From Paenibacillus rhizosphaerae (lineage in GTDB: Bacteria > Bacillota > Bacilli > Paenibacillales > Paenibacillaceae): 64,000 bases of DNA. How positions within the stretch are numbered: the stretch's first letter is position 1; each line of letters starts with the position of its first letter. The stretch covers positions 1,550,001 through 1,614,000 of the forward strand of contig NZ_JACHXJ010000001.1 of the NCBI RefSeq assembly GCF_014192015.1, given 5' to 3'. A program made the translations under genes and the position numbers. The notes under the pieces are model-generated. The model did no database searches. It was not told the origin of the DNA and saw only the letters and a program-made list of their open reading frames with translations. Positions 53,336-63,116 of the stretch are shown here, piece by piece.

Positions 53336-53388
53336 TAAGGTTCCTGTAAGGTTGGGATTAACATGCTGAAAGGTTCGGGATTTAACAT
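53336..53388 (+). promoter_or_regulatory. Phased direct repeats upstream of the ABC/peptidase operon
   Basis: AAGGTT occurs at 53337, 53348 and 53370, spacings of 11 and 22 bp. The last two copies begin a longer repeat, AAGGTTGGGATTAACAT and AAGGTTCGGGATTTAACAT. Eleven-bp phasing is the pattern bound by OmpR/PhoB-type regulators, and one is encoded later in the same operon. Confidence 0.6.
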
Positions 53389-53440
53389 AAATCATGTAAG
53401 CGATAAGGAACGAACATAACACAACTGAAGGAGATACCTC

Positions 53441-54208
53441 ATGAAAACGATACTGCAAGCTAAGAACGTCAATAAAACCTTTGGCACCAAAGGAAACCAA
53501 TATACCGCACTGAACAATATCAACCTCAGTATCGAAGAGGGCGAATTTGTCGGCATCATGGGACCCTCCGGTGCGGGAAAATCCACACTGCTGAATATAT
53601 TTTCGACGATTGATACACCGACCTCCGGAGAAATCATCATCGACGGGCACAACATCGTGACCATGAATGAGGAGAAGCTGTCCGATTTCCGCCGCAATAA
53701 ACTCGGCTTTATTTTTCAGGATTATAATCTGCTCGATACGCTCACGGTCAAGGAAAACATCCTGCTTCCGTTGGCTCTGTCCAAAGTACCGGCGGCCGAA
53801 ATCGAACAGAGGGTTCAAGAGATTGCCGACACGTTTGGGATCCGCGAAATTCTGGACAAATACCCATATCATATTTCGGGCGGACAAAAGCAGCGGGCGG
53901 CAGCCTCGCGGGCGATCGTGGCCAATCCGAGCCTGATTTTGGCGGATGAGCCGACCGGCGCGCTGGATTCGAAATCCGCGACCCGCCTGTTGGAGAGCCT
54001 GAGCGCGCTCAATCAGGCCAACCGGTCCACCATTATGATGGTGACGCATGATGCGAATGCGGCGAGCTACTGCAAGCGGGTGATTTTCATCAACGACGGC
54101 CGGCTGTTCATGGAACTCCGTAAGGGTGATCTATCGCGAAAGCAGTTTTTTGGTCAGATACTCGAGGTTCTGGCTACGCTTGGAGGTGAGGAACATGACG
54201 CTGTTTAA
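53441..54208 (+). CDS. BceA/YxdL-type ABC transporter ATPase
   Basis: A 255-residue ATPase with Walker [11 protein letters not shown]-loop [20 protein letters not shown], signature [15 protein letters not shown], Walker [17 protein letters not shown] and H-loop [13 protein letters not shown]. The [18 protein letters not shown] segment is typical of peptide-antibiotic exporters of the Bce/Yxd/Psd group. GAAGGAGATACCTC precedes the ATG, and it overlaps the permease gene by 14 bases. Confidence 0.94.
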   Translation: MKTILQAKNVNKTFGTKGNQYTALNNINLSIEEGEFVGIMGPSGAGKSTLLNIFSTIDTPTSGEIIIDGHNIVTMNEEKLSDFRRNKLGFIFQDYNLLDTLTVKENILLPLALSKVPAAEIEQRVQEIADTFGIREILDKYPYHISGGQKQRAAASRAIVANPSLILADEPTGALDSKSATRLLESLSALNQANRSTIMMVTHDANAASYCKRVIFINDGRLFMELRKGDLSRKQFFGQILEVLATLGGEEHDAV

Positions 54209-56126
54209 AATCGCCGGGAAAAACATCCGGAATAACTTCAAAAATTACTTTCTATATTTTGCCTCGATGATATTCAGCATCGTCATCTATTTTACGTTTG
54301 TGTCGTTGAAGTACGACCATACCATTCAATCGGCATCGGACGGGTCGCCGAAAATCAGCTCGGCGTTCAGTGGAGCGGCCGTCGTTCTGATTATTTTCGT
54401 CGCTATCTTTATCTGGTATTCGAATTCGTTTTTCACGCGCAAGCGCAAAAAGGAGGTCGGGCTGTATTCACTGCTTGGTGTCCGTAAAAAGCAGATCGGC
54501 CGGATGCTCTTTTATGAAAATTTCCTGATGGGCGTTTTGGCGCTGCTGGTCGGCATTGCGCTCGGAACCGTGCTCAGCCGATTATTTGTCATGCTTCTGA
54601 TGAACGTGATGGGTTACGATGCCATGCCGGACTTTGGCATTTCCCCGGCAGCCATCCTCAATACGATTACTGTGTTTTTAATCATTACGCTGATTACTTC
54701 GGTTCAAGGCTACCGCTTGATTTATCGGTTCAAGCTGATCGAGCTGTTCCGTGCAGACCAGGAGCGGGAGAAGGAACCACGGTCATCGGTGTGGATTGCG
54801 CTACTATCCGTCTTGCTTGTTGGATTCGGCTACTGGCTCGCGCTGCAAAACATGCTGACGTCAGAGGCTTGGAAGACGATTGGCGTGCTGGTGACGCCGC
54901 TGGTTATTCTGGTTTCGGTTATTCTCGGCACGTATCTGCTCTTTAACACGTTGACCGTTACGCTGCTGAAGCTGGCCCGCAAACGGAAAAGAAGCTATTG
55001 GCGGGGACTGAACCTGATCGGAACTTCCCAGCTTTTGTACCGGATGAAAGGAAATGCACGTACGCTGACGATCATCGCCGTGCTTAGCGCAACGACGCTG
55101 ACGGCGGTCGGCACGGCTTACAGCTTGTATTATAACAACCGGATTAATGTGGCGCTGGCGAACCCGAACAGCTACATGTTTATCGGAGGGGACAAAGCGG
55201 CAGTGAACAAAGCGAATCAGGCTATCGAACAAGCATCGGGTCACAAAGTGATCTACCATGAGTCCGTTCCTTTGCTTGAAGTGGATGCCGATATTACAGG
55301 ACTCGGACAAACAACCGGCTCCAATGAGCAGACCTTTACAGTGATATCGAACCACACCTTCAACAAGCTGGCCAAGCTTCAAGGACGAAACGACGTGTTC
55401 AGCCTTCAAGGCAGCGATGCAGCCGTCCTGGAGCCTGGGTATATGAAGGGTATTTCGCCGGCCTATGAGGGATCCACGATTCTACTCACTGGGAAGGGAA
55501 TCCATGAAAAGATCCATTTTACCGCATTGAAAACATACAACGTACTGAACCTCGGGACCGTCTATTCCACCTTGGTCGTCAGCGACGATTTATTCGCGGC
55601 GCTTCAGCCCAAGGCCAAAACCATGACCGCCCAAGCATACGAGATCACGCATCAGGACAAGGCCAAGGAACTGACCAAACAGTTGGAAACCATTCTGCCG
55701 GAGACCGCCGGCCTGGCAAGCTTCTATAGTGATTATGCGCGGGGAATGGAGTCAACCGGACTGATGATCTTTATGGGCGGATTCCTTGGGCTCGTGTTCC
55801 TGGCGGCGACGGGCAGCATCATTTACTTCAAGCAGCTTACGGAAGCCAGCAGCGACAAAGCCCGGTATTTGATTTTGCATAAAATCGGCGTCAAAAAAAG
55901 CGAAATCCGCAAATCGGTCGCCAAGCAGGTGCTGTTTGTATTTGCGCTGCCCCTTGCCGCAGGCATCGCCCACTGCGCCGTGGCCTTATCGGCTTTATCG
56001 AACCTGATGATGACCAGCCTGGTCGTTCCCGTGGTCAGCTGCATGGGCATTTATATTGGCATTTATCTCGTTTATTATTTCCTGACCGTCAACAGCTACT
56101 ACAAAATCGTTACGAATGTAAAGTGA
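54195..56126 (+). CDS. BceB/YxdM-type FtsX-fold permease
   Basis: A 643-residue permease with ten predicted helices, two FtsX-type regions (about 55-230 and 540-640), and a large extracytoplasmic domain (about 310-510) between helices 7 and 8. These features are hallmarks of Bce-type exporters that detect and remove antimicrobial peptides. ATG 54195 lies behind GGAGGTGAGGAAC within the end of the ATPase gene. Confidence 0.94.
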   Translation: MTLFKIAGKNIRNNFKNYFLYFASMIFSIVIYFTFVSLKYDHTIQSASDGSPKISSAFSGAAVVLIIFVAIFIWYSNSFFTRKRKKEVGLYSLLGVRKKQIGRMLFYENFLMGVLALLVGIALGTVLSRLFVMLLMNVMGYDAMPDFGISPAAILNTITVFLIITLITSVQGYRLIYRFKLIELFRADQEREKEPRSSVWIALLSVLLVGFGYWLALQNMLTSEAWKTIGVLVTPLVILVSVILGTYLLFNTLTVTLLKLARKRKRSYWRGLNLIGTSQLLYRMKGNARTLTIIAVLSATTLTAVGTAYSLYYNNRINVALANPNSYMFIGGDKAAVNKANQAIEQASGHKVIYHESVPLLEVDADITGLGQTTGSNEQTFTVISNHTFNKLAKLQGRNDVFSLQGSDAAVLEPGYMKGISPAYEGSTILLTGKGIHEKIHFTALKTYNVLNLGTVYSTLVVSDDLFAALQPKAKTMTAQAYEITHQDKAKELTKQLETILPETAGLASFYSDYARGMESTGLMIFMGGFLGLVFLAATGSIIYFKQLTEASSDKARYLILHKIGVKKSEIRKSVAKQVLFVFALPLAAGIAHCAVALSALSNLMMTSLVVPVVSCMGIYIGIYLVYYFLTVNSYYKIVTNVK

Positions 56127-56139
56127 GGAGTGGATTGAA

Positions 56140-56508
56140 ATGAAAAAAGGGCTTATCGCAATAGCGGTCATTTTGATCGTACTGGTCGGATTCGTCGTAT
56201 TCATCCAAAACGTGAATGTAAACCGTCTCGGCACGCAGCAGTATTATGTACAGATTAACGAGGACGGAAAGAAAGTGGAAGACAAATCGGACAACGGGCA
56301 GAAGTATGTCTATTACGAATATACCTTGGATGGCTTTGATCCAAGCGGGAAAGAAAAAGCTCTGACTTTTACAGCACAGAAGGAACTGCGTAGGGATGCT
56401 TATTTGCGGATTTATGTCAAAGGAGATATGGTCAGTTCCTATCAAGAAGTGAAGGCCGATAAGCTGCCGGAAGGGGCGAAGCAGAAGCTGAGCGATGCGC
56501 GGAATTAA
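56140..56508 (+). CDS. yxeA: YxeA-family secreted/membrane-anchored protein
   Basis: A 122-residue protein with one N-terminal helix or signal anchor (residues 4-24) and a small domain containing LGTQQYYVQINEDGKKVEDK and VYYEYTLDGFDPSGKEKALT, matching YxeA. In B. subtilis yxeA lies beside yxdLM, the same neighbourhood as here. Its role is undefined. GAGGAGTGGATTGAA precedes the ATG. Confidence 0.9.
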   Translation: MKKGLIAIAVILIVLVGFVVFIQNVNVNRLGTQQYYVQINEDGKKVEDKSDNGQKYVYYEYTLDGFDPSGKEKALTFTAQKELRRDAYLRIYVKGDMVSSYQEVKADKLPEGAKQKLSDARN

Positions 56509-56564
56509 CCCTTCTGCGTAACCACGTTTTATTCAATAAAACACATAATAGAGGAGAGAATCCA

Positions 56565-58763
56565 ATGTATCGTACAACGTTAAAAAGCGTATCCCAGAAA
56601 GCGCTGACTTATTCGCTGGCTTTGACGCTGGCAGCTTGTCCCATAGCAGGCTATTCCCATGTGCTGGCCGCCCCGGCGGTGCCAACGCTCTTATCCGCTG
56701 CATCCGCACAGGTTCATGCTCCGGTGAAGTATCAGATCGACGCGCGGCTTGACGAAAAATCGATGCATATTCAGGGAAGCGAATTGGTCACCTACCGGAA
56801 CCTGTCCAAGGATACGCTGCAGGAGATCGTATTCCACACATTTGCCGACGCGAACCGGTCCAAAGCGACCCAAACGTCGACGTTTGAACGCAATAATGAG
56901 GAGATCCGGAAGGAAAATCCGCAGAAGAAGCCAGAGGACTTTCTGGGCGGGATCGACATCCGGAGCGCTGGAGTTAACGGGCAAACCGCGGATTTCTCGA
57001 ATAGTAATCAAGCGTTAACCGTTCAGTTGAAGCAGGGTTTGAAACCTGGCGAGTCGGTGACGGTCCAAATCGGCTTTGACGTCAAGATCCCGTATGGGAT
57101 GCAGCGTCTGTCGTATTACAAAGATATCGTAAACGGTGCGCATTGGTTCCCGGCGGCATCGGTCTATGACGAAAGCAAGCATCAATGGGACAACGCGCCG
57201 TACAGCAAAACCTTCGAATCCGATTATTACGACGCCTCGGATTTTGAAGTACATTTAAATGTTCCCGCATCCTACCAAATCCTAATGCCAGGGACGATAA
57301 CGACGCAGGAGGCTGCAGGGGAACCGGGTAGAAAAACGGTTAACGCGATCGCGGATAACACCAGGGAGCTCGTCTTTTTTGCCAGCCCGAATTACAAGGT
57401 GGAGAGCGTGACACGCGAAGGCTTGACGGTTGAATATTATTACTTCGATAATATGCCGGACAAGAAAAAACTCGTGAATCAGTACATCGACGCTGCTTTT
57501 GATGCGATACGTTTTTTTAACGAAAAATACGGCAAGTACCCTTATCCGGAATTCCGGATTGCGGAATCTTATGTAGAGGGGGTTGCTGTCGAATTTTCCC
57601 GGGTCATTCAAATGGGGCAAATCGCTCAGAACAGCGATCCGGCGCATGATGATGTATTCGTCCATGAAATCGCCCATCAATGGTTCCACGGCTTAATCGG
57701 CAACAATTCGGAGGCAGAGTCGTTTTTGGATGAAGGATTTGCCGACTTCTCCAAAGTGTATTTTGCGGAAAAACGAGGCGATGTGCTTGGTGGATTTCAA
57801 TCGATCCAGATGGATGACTTGTCGTCCATTGACAAACCGATCGCTTCAACCAATGCAGATGCGGGAGACGTAGAGAATCCGGTCTTTTACGGAAAAGGAC
57901 GTCAGGCAATCTACCAGCTGTACCGCATGGTGGGCGAGGAGAAATTCGATGGGTTCATGAGGGAATACTTCAAGCGCTATGAATATAAAAACGCAACCAT
58001 CGACGGTCTGCTGCAGACGATTCAGGATACGCTCGGAAATGATGCACGGCAGGAAATAGACCGGGCGCTGCATGATCCGAATTTTACATTAAAGTCCGAA
58101 TACCGGCTGTCCGAGGCGGAAGAAGCTGCGTATTGGCATGGGCAGTTCAAGAGCATCTACCACTCGTCCCTGTCCCAGATTCCTAATCTTAGGGAGGAAG
58201 CGATGAGCCGCATTGTGGATAAGGCGCTTCAGGGCGAACCCCTTACGATCGTGATGAGCGACCGGGCAGACGGTACGTCAGACAAGCAGGAGCAATCGAT
58301 ACTTGAGCAGCTGCAAAGTTCGCTGCAATTGATGGGAATACAAGCCGATGTCATTACAGAGCGTCAAGTTCTCAAGAAGCAAATGGAGAAAGAGCTGGCC
58401 GCCAGCAACATGATCGCCATCGGCAGCGCCGGGTCGAACAGCCTGATCCAGGCGCTCAAGCCCGGCATCATGCAAAACGCCAAGTCGATCGGTCTGAACT
58501 GGACAAACTTGATGGGACAAAAAGCAGCTTCAGGCGCTTATATCATCAAGCATCCATACAACCAAAACCGTCTGCTGCTGCACTTATTCTGGAACGGAAA
58601 GGCGCTCAGCGAACCGGCGATGAAGATTTACCCTGCTCAGATGCTGAATGCCCTCAACTTCAGCACGAATTACTATCAATACTACGTCATGGATGAGGCA
58701 GGTAAAATCATCTCCGACCAGAAAATCGCCAATCCAATGGCTAAGTTTTTTGAGCAAGAATGA
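56565..58763 (+). CDS. Exported M1-family zinc metallopeptidase
   Basis: A 732-residue protein with a signal peptide (cleaved near residue 36, after VLA) and a gluzincin M1 domain. The zinc motif is HEIAHQWFHGLIGNNSEAES at 367 with the third ligand Glu in FLDEGFADF about 19 residues on. The usual exopeptidase GAMEN motif is not seen; VEGVAVEFSRVIQMGQ stands in that place, so specificity may differ from classical aminopeptidases. It lies inside the ABC/two-component cluster, suggesting it degrades peptides outside the membrane. GAGGAGAG precedes the ATG. Confidence 0.9.
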   Translation: MYRTTLKSVSQKALTYSLALTLAACPIAGYSHVLAAPAVPTLLSAASAQVHAPVKYQIDARLDEKSMHIQGSELVTYRNLSKDTLQEIVFHTFADANRSKATQTSTFERNNEEIRKENPQKKPEDFLGGIDIRSAGVNGQTADFSNSNQALTVQLKQGLKPGESVTVQIGFDVKIPYGMQRLSYYKDIVNGAHWFPAASVYDESKHQWDNAPYSKTFESDYYDASDFEVHLNVPASYQILMPGTITTQEAAGEPGRKTVNAIADNTRELVFFASPNYKVESVTREGLTVEYYYFDNMPDKKKLVNQYIDAAFDAIRFFNEKYGKYPYPEFRIAESYVEGVAVEFSRVIQMGQIAQNSDPAHDDVFVHEIAHQWFHGLIGNNSEAESFLDEGFADFSKVYFAEKRGDVLGGFQSIQMDDLSSIDKPIASTNADAGDVENPVFYGKGRQAIYQLYRMVGEEKFDGFMREYFKRYEYKNATIDGLLQTIQDTLGNDARQEIDRALHDPNFTLKSEYRLSEAEEAAYWHGQFKSIYHSSLSQIPNLREEAMSRIVDKALQGEPLTIVMSDRADGTSDKQEQSILEQLQSSLQLMGIQADVITERQVLKKQMEKELAASNMIAIGSAGSNSLIQALKPGIMQNAKSIGLNWTNLMGQKAASGAYIIKHPYNQNRLLLHLFWNGKALSEPAMKIYPAQMLNALNFSTNYYQYYVMDEAGKIISDQKIANPMAKFFEQE

Positions 58764-58856
58764 GACGGGCGGCGTTTCAAAGGAGGACAGCGGCTTGAAA
58801 ATAGAGTTATAGTAGATGTCAGGGTGGAAATGATGAAGAAAGGAGGTACTGATCGT

Positions 58857-59570
58857 ATGCCGCAAAGTCAGAAAGTGCTGATCGTCGATGATGAGGAAGA
58901 TATCGTCAAGCTTTTGAAAACCGTTCTTCTGAAGGAAGGTTTCGAGCATGTGTTTGCCGCTTTTTCCGCGGAAGAGGGTTGGGAACAGTTTCAGGACAAG
59001 CGCCCTGACGTCGTCATCCTGGATATTATGCTGCCGGACGGAGAAGGCTATGACGTCTGCAGGCAAATCCGCAGCGTTTCGAACGTACCGATTTTCTTCC
59101 TATCGGCCAAGACGGAGGAAATCGATAAAATACTCGGATTTGCCATCGGAGGCGACGACTACATTACGAAACCCTTTAGCCCAAAGGAAGTGGCTTACCG
59201 GATCAAAGCCCGCTTCCGCAGACAGGAAACTGCCTCTGATGATGTGGAAAGAAAGCATGTCGTGCAAGCAGGCCCGTTTGTGTTTGACGAGCAAAAAATC
59301 GAACTAAAGAAAAATGGGGAAATCATCGAGCTGAAGCCGAAAGAGCTGGGATTGTTCACCCACTTGCTGAAGCACCCGAACCAAATCATCAGCAAAGAAA
59401 GCTTATATGACCAGGTGTGGGGTGAAGATACCTTCGGGTACGACAATACCGTCATGGTTCACATTCGACGGCTCCGGGAAAAAATTGAAGACGACCCGTC
59501 TAATCCGCAGTATTTGGTCACCGTAAAGGGTCTGGGGTACAAGCTGGCGCTGGAGGGCGCAAAGCGATGA
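58857..59570 (+). CDS. OmpR-family response regulator
   Basis: A 237-residue regulator with phospho-Asp 56 in VVILDIMLPDG, the Lys in ITKPFSPKE, and a winged-helix domain ending in LVTVKGLGYKLA. ATG 58857 follows AAAGGAGGT by 9 bases; an earlier in-frame start at 58824 lacks one. It overlaps the kinase gene by 4 bases (ATGA). It probably controls this operon through the phased repeats at 53336-53388. Confidence 0.95.
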   Translation: MPQSQKVLIVDDEEDIVKLLKTVLLKEGFEHVFAAFSAEEGWEQFQDKRPDVVILDIMLPDGEGYDVCRQIRSVSNVPIFFLSAKTEEIDKILGFAIGGDDYITKPFSPKEVAYRIKARFRRQETASDDVERKHVVQAGPFVFDEQKIELKKNGEIIELKPKELGLFTHLLKHPNQIISKESLYDQVWGEDTFGYDNTVMVHIRRLREKIEDDPSNPQYLVTVKGLGYKLALEGAKR

Positions 59571-61018
59571 AATGGAGACTGACCGGAAGATACCTGGTAT
59601 CCGTCGTTCTCATCGTCGTCATCGTCATTTTCATGAATATCGTGGTTGTGACCGGTCTTTATTTGAACCAGTTTGCCTTTCCCCATTATTCTTTTCAATC
59701 CGAACAGAACAATCCGGATTTGATTACCCGGTCGTTCGGCAAAGAAATAATCCTCTCCGATTCGGGGATGACAATTACAGGCGAGGGGAAGGAACTGCTG
59801 GACCGTAATCAGGCCTGGATTCAAATTTTAGATGAGAACGGCAGGCAGGTTTATGGTTACCACGTCCCCCCCGATGCAAAGTCCAAATATACGCCGATCG
59901 ATATGGTCCAGACTTACAAGTATATCGAAAAGGAGCTCATGTCGACCGTTTTTGTCGGGGAAAAGCAGGGAAAACAGCAGCGGTACAGCTATTTGATCGG
60001 TTTTAAAAATACTTATTTGGAGCGGAACGTATTAACGTATGATGTTCGCTCTGTGGTTCGATTTTTCAAAATCGGAAGCTTGGCCGTCATTGTGGTCGAC
60101 GGTGTTATTGCGCTGTGCATCGCTTACCTGTTCAGCAAAAAGCTGACCCGGCCGCTTCATACGCTGATCAATGCGATCAAGCAGCTTGCGCATAAAAAAT
60201 ATGGGATTCATTACGAGCCTAAAGGGGTTTACAAAGACGTGTTCCATCATGTCAACCTGCTGAGCGAGGAGCTGAGGGCCAGCGAGGCCGAACGTAAAAA
60301 GCTGGACCGCATGAGGGAAGAGTGGATTGCGAACATCACGCATGATATCAAAACGCCGCTGGCTTCAATCCAAGGATACGCCGAAATGATGAGGGACAAG
60401 GATTATGAGTTCACGACCGTAGAAATGCAGGAATACGCGGAAATCATTGAACAGAAATCTCACTACTTGAAAGACGTCATCGAGGATTTGAACCTGTCCA
60501 CCCGCCTTAAGAACAAAAACATCACGCTCAACCTGAAAAGCGTCAATCTGGTCAGTCTGACCCGCAGCGTAGTCATCGATGTGCTGAACGATCCCCACTA
60601 CAGCGGCAGGAACATCGATTTCAGCTACAGCGAAGAGACGATTCAGGTTAAAGTGGACGAGCTCCTCATTCGCAGGGCCGTCAGCAATTTGATATACAAC
60701 GCGATGGTTCACAATGCAGAGGATACGGTCATTGAGGTGGGGGTTGAGAGAACGGCGGATTCGGTGAACATTGTCGTTGAGGATCACGGCAAGGGCATTC
60801 GGGAAGAAGAATTGGAACGGATTTTTGACCGCTACTACCGTGGGACCCATACGGGCGAGAAGCATAAAGGTTCGGGACTGGGGATGGCCATTGCGCATGA
60901 TATCGTGGAGGCACATGGAGGAGAGATCCGCGTCACCAGCGAGCTCGATCAAGGAACGAGGATCGAAATCAGGCTTCAACCGCTTCCAGAAGTTCACATA
61001 TCCGATGAGATCTTATAA
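59567..61018 (+). CDS. Sensor histidine kinase
   Basis: A 483-residue kinase with helix 1 (about 8-30), an extracytoplasmic domain of about 130 residues, helix 2 (about 166-188), a HAMP-like linker, HisKA with His 259 in WIANITHDIKTPL, and HATPase motifs (EDHGKGIREEEL, GSGLGMAIAHD). BceS-type kinases that normally accompany Bce transporters have almost no external domain, so this is a different, ligand-binding kinase class. Confidence 0.94.
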   Translation: MKWRLTGRYLVSVVLIVVIVIFMNIVVVTGLYLNQFAFPHYSFQSEQNNPDLITRSFGKEIILSDSGMTITGEGKELLDRNQAWIQILDENGRQVYGYHVPPDAKSKYTPIDMVQTYKYIEKELMSTVFVGEKQGKQQRYSYLIGFKNTYLERNVLTYDVRSVVRFFKIGSLAVIVVDGVIALCIAYLFSKKLTRPLHTLINAIKQLAHKKYGIHYEPKGVYKDVFHHVNLLSEELRASEAERKKLDRMREEWIANITHDIKTPLASIQGYAEMMRDKDYEFTTVEMQEYAEIIEQKSHYLKDVIEDLNLSTRLKNKNITLNLKSVNLVSLTRSVVIDVLNDPHYSGRNIDFSYSEETIQVKVDELLIRRAVSNLIYNAMVHNAEDTVIEVGVERTADSVNIVVEDHGKGIREEELERIFDRYYRGTHTGEKHKGSGLGMAIAHDIVEAHGGEIRVTSELDQGTRIEIRLQPLPEVHISDEIL

Positions 61019-61194
61019 GATAAAGATTCCTATATCATTGTGATCGATGATAAAGAGTCAAGATCCATGGGAGGTAGAGTTTGAATTTGGCCGAATGGAT
61101 GACGAGTCTAGGCGAATATCCGATGATGCGTATTGCAGAGGGAGACGGGCATCGGTCATTCGGATAAGCTGCCTGTCCTGTTCAAATCATAAGA

Positions 61195-61226
61195 GAAGGA
61201 CCCCCCTTTGCGGGTGGTCCTTCTTC
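61195..61226. terminator. Bidirectional terminator between kinase and epoxide hydrolase genes
   Basis: GAAGGACC(CCCC), loop TTTG, CGGG(T)GGTCCTTC. T runs are modest on both sides. The 176 bases before it hold no recognisable gene. Confidence 0.65.
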
Positions 61227-61228
61227 AG

Positions 61229-62455
61229 TTACCGGCGGCCGTGAAAGGTCCGGCGCAGATCTTGAACCCACAGCTCCGGCACTTCCCACGGTATAAAGTG
61301 TCCTCCTTCTTCGTGGGCAGTAATATTGACGTGGTTGTACCACGCAGCACGGTCGGTCTTGAGAAAATGCTCCACTCGTTGATCCGTCGTCACGCCCGGC
61401 GGATTTTCGTAGCCGACGAAAGTGATGCCGGTCGGCGCTTCGATAACAGGCTGTCGTGAATGAGACGGCTCCCAAGGATATCGGTTATTATTCGCATACA
61501 CGCGCATCGACGTTTCGATGGCATTATTTACCCAGAAAATCGTAGCGTGCGTAAGCAGATCGTCCTTGGAAAACACCTGTTCAATATTGCCTTTGTTGTC
61601 GCTCCACTTGATCCAGCGTTCGAGGATCCAGGCGAGCATGCCGACGGGTGAATCGCTGAGTCCGTAAGCGAGCGTGCCGGGATCCAGAACGTGTACGGCA
61701 AGATGCGAAGCAAACTTGCGGTCCAGCTGCAGCAATTGATTGCGGATCTCCCCAGGCAGTTCATCCGGAATCGGACGTCCGCCGGCATAATCCCAAGCGC
61801 GTTCCCCATTAAAGAAGTCCAGCTTGAGCGCCGATCCGATATGAATACCATAAAGCTCGGATCCGTATTTATGCCCAAGTTGACCGGTTACCAGCGCGCC
61901 GACATCGCATCCGGCTGCAGCATACTTCTCGTATCCGAGCATGTCCGTCATGAGGGTGTGCCAGAGATCGGCCATCTTCCAGAAGTTCATGTCCGGATGG
62001 TCGGGAAGCGGAGCAGAGAAGCCAAAGCCCGGCAGGGATGGGACGATGACATCAAAAGCATCGGAGGGATCACCTCCATACGCGCCCGGATCAGCGAGCG
62101 GATCCACCACTTTGGACCAATGCCAGAACGTCCATGGCCAGCCATGGGACAGAATGAGGGGAACAGGGCTTGGCCCGACTCCGGGCTTGCGCATAAAATG
62201 GACAGGCACACCCTCAACGTAGACATGATAATGCTCATAGGCGTTGATTGCCTTCTCGGATTTACGCCAGTCGAATTCATGAATCCAGTAATCGACGAGC
62301 GCTTTCAGATCTTCACGGCGTACGCCGTAGTAGCTGTCTTCATTGCCCACATCGAGGGGCCATCTGACGGAAGTAAGACGACGGTGCAGATCGTTAAGCA
62401 CTTCTTCAGAAACATGGATGGGGCTTTCTTTAAGCGGAAAAACGGCATGGGACAT
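61229..62455 (-). CDS. Microsomal-type epoxide hydrolase
   Basis: A 408-residue alpha/beta hydrolase with the N-terminal EHN domain (about 5-110) characteristic of microsomal epoxide hydrolase relatives. The oxyanion motif is LILSHGWPWTFWHW, the nucleophile Asp is in AAGCDVGALV, and the His is in EEGGHFIPWE. It should open epoxides or related esters, a detoxification role. AGAGGAGG precedes the ATG on the minus strand. It is downstream of a MarR gene in the same direction, 65 bases away. Confidence 0.92.
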   Translation of the reverse strand: MSHAVFPLKESPIHVSEEVLNDLHRRLTSVRWPLDVGNEDSYYGVRREDLKALVDYWIHEFDWRKSEKAINAYEHYHVYVEGVPVHFMRKPGVGPSPVPLILSHGWPWTFWHWSKVVDPLADPGAYGGDPSDAFDVIVPSLPGFGFSAPLPDHPDMNFWKMADLWHTLMTDMLGYEKYAAAGCDVGALVTGQLGHKYGSELYGIHIGSALKLDFFNGERAWDYAGGRPIPDELPGEIRNQLLQLDRKFASHLAVHVLDPGTLAYGLSDSPVGMLAWILERWIKWSDNKGNIEQVFSKDDLLTHATIFWVNNAIETSMRVYANNNRYPWEPSHSRQPVIEAPTGITFVGYENPPGVTTDQRVEHFLKTDRAAWYNHVNITAHEEGGHFIPWEVPELWVQDLRRTFHGRR

Positions 62456-62520
62456 AAATATCCTCCTCTGACGTGAATTAGGAGCTGACGAAAAGGCAAA
62501 CGATTCAAGCGAAATATCCG

Positions 62521-62967
62521 CTAAGCGTCGCTTGCCATCCCGACAAGCCGCATCAATGCCGGGATGGCGTCAGCTATCGCCTGTCTCTCTTCTGGCGTAA
62601 GGTGTTCCGCGAAACCGGCAATCCTTCTGATCCGTTCCAGGCGCCGGGAATCGATCACGTTTTCTCCCTGGGGGGTAATATGTACGAGAACTACGCGGCC
62701 GTCATTCGGATCGGATCTTCGTTCTACGAGACCATCCCGCTCCAGCCGGGTTACAATTTGCGTGATCGCCGACTGGGTTACCTGCTCGGTGGCGGTCAGT
62801 TCCGTTAGGCGCATCGGACTGTTGTGGGTTAACGTGTGCAGGACCGACAGGGCGGTGAAGCTGAGCTTTTCAATGGACGGCAGTCGAATATTGATCCGGG
62901 TCAGATTTTCAATCACTCGAACAAAATCGGCGACATCCAATTCTTTAGATAGATGTTTAGGTTTCAT
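62521..62967 (-). CDS. MarR-family transcriptional regulator
   Basis: A 148-residue MarR protein with a winged helix at about 45-110, including RLTELTATEQVTQSAITQIV and the wing RRSDPNDGRVVLVHITPQG. It probably controls itself and the epoxide hydrolase downstream. The ATG at 62967 (MKPKHLSKELDV) has no ribosome site; a -10-like TATATT ends only 6 bases upstream, so the mRNA may be leaderless. Confidence 0.9.
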   Translation of the reverse strand: MKPKHLSKELDVADFVRVIENLTRINIRLPSIEKLSFTALSVLHTLTHNSPMRLTELTATEQVTQSAITQIVTRLERDGLVERRSDPNDGRVVLVHITPQGENVIDSRRLERIRRIAGFAEHLTPEERQAIADAIPALMRLVGMASDA

Positions 62968-62973
62968 GTCTAT

Positions 62974-63003
62974 AATATATAAGGAATTTATATAAATGTC
63001 TAA
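62974..63003 (-). promoter_or_regulatory. Promoter abutting the MarR start codon
   Basis: On the minus strand, TTAGAC (63003-62998), 18 bp, TATATT (62979-62974), then 6 bases to the ATG. The spacer holds ATTTATATAAAT, a perfect 12-bp palindrome, and TAGACAT occurs twice. These are likely autoregulatory sites. Confidence 0.55.
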
Positions 63004-63116
63004 TATAAAACGGGAATGGATGAGAAATGGAACTGAATGATTTTCGTGGAATCGCATCATAATAGCAGGATAAGCAGGATCTGCTCCAAACACCATGATG
63101 AAACGAGTGATGAGGC

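Noticed and set aside
61047..61244. 65-codon frame after the kinase gene
   Set aside because: No ribosome site, overlaps a terminator, and no resemblance to a known protein.
61691..62476. 261-codon frame opposite the epoxide hydrolase
   Set aside because: The minus strand carries all conserved hydrolase motifs and a ribosome site; this frame has none.
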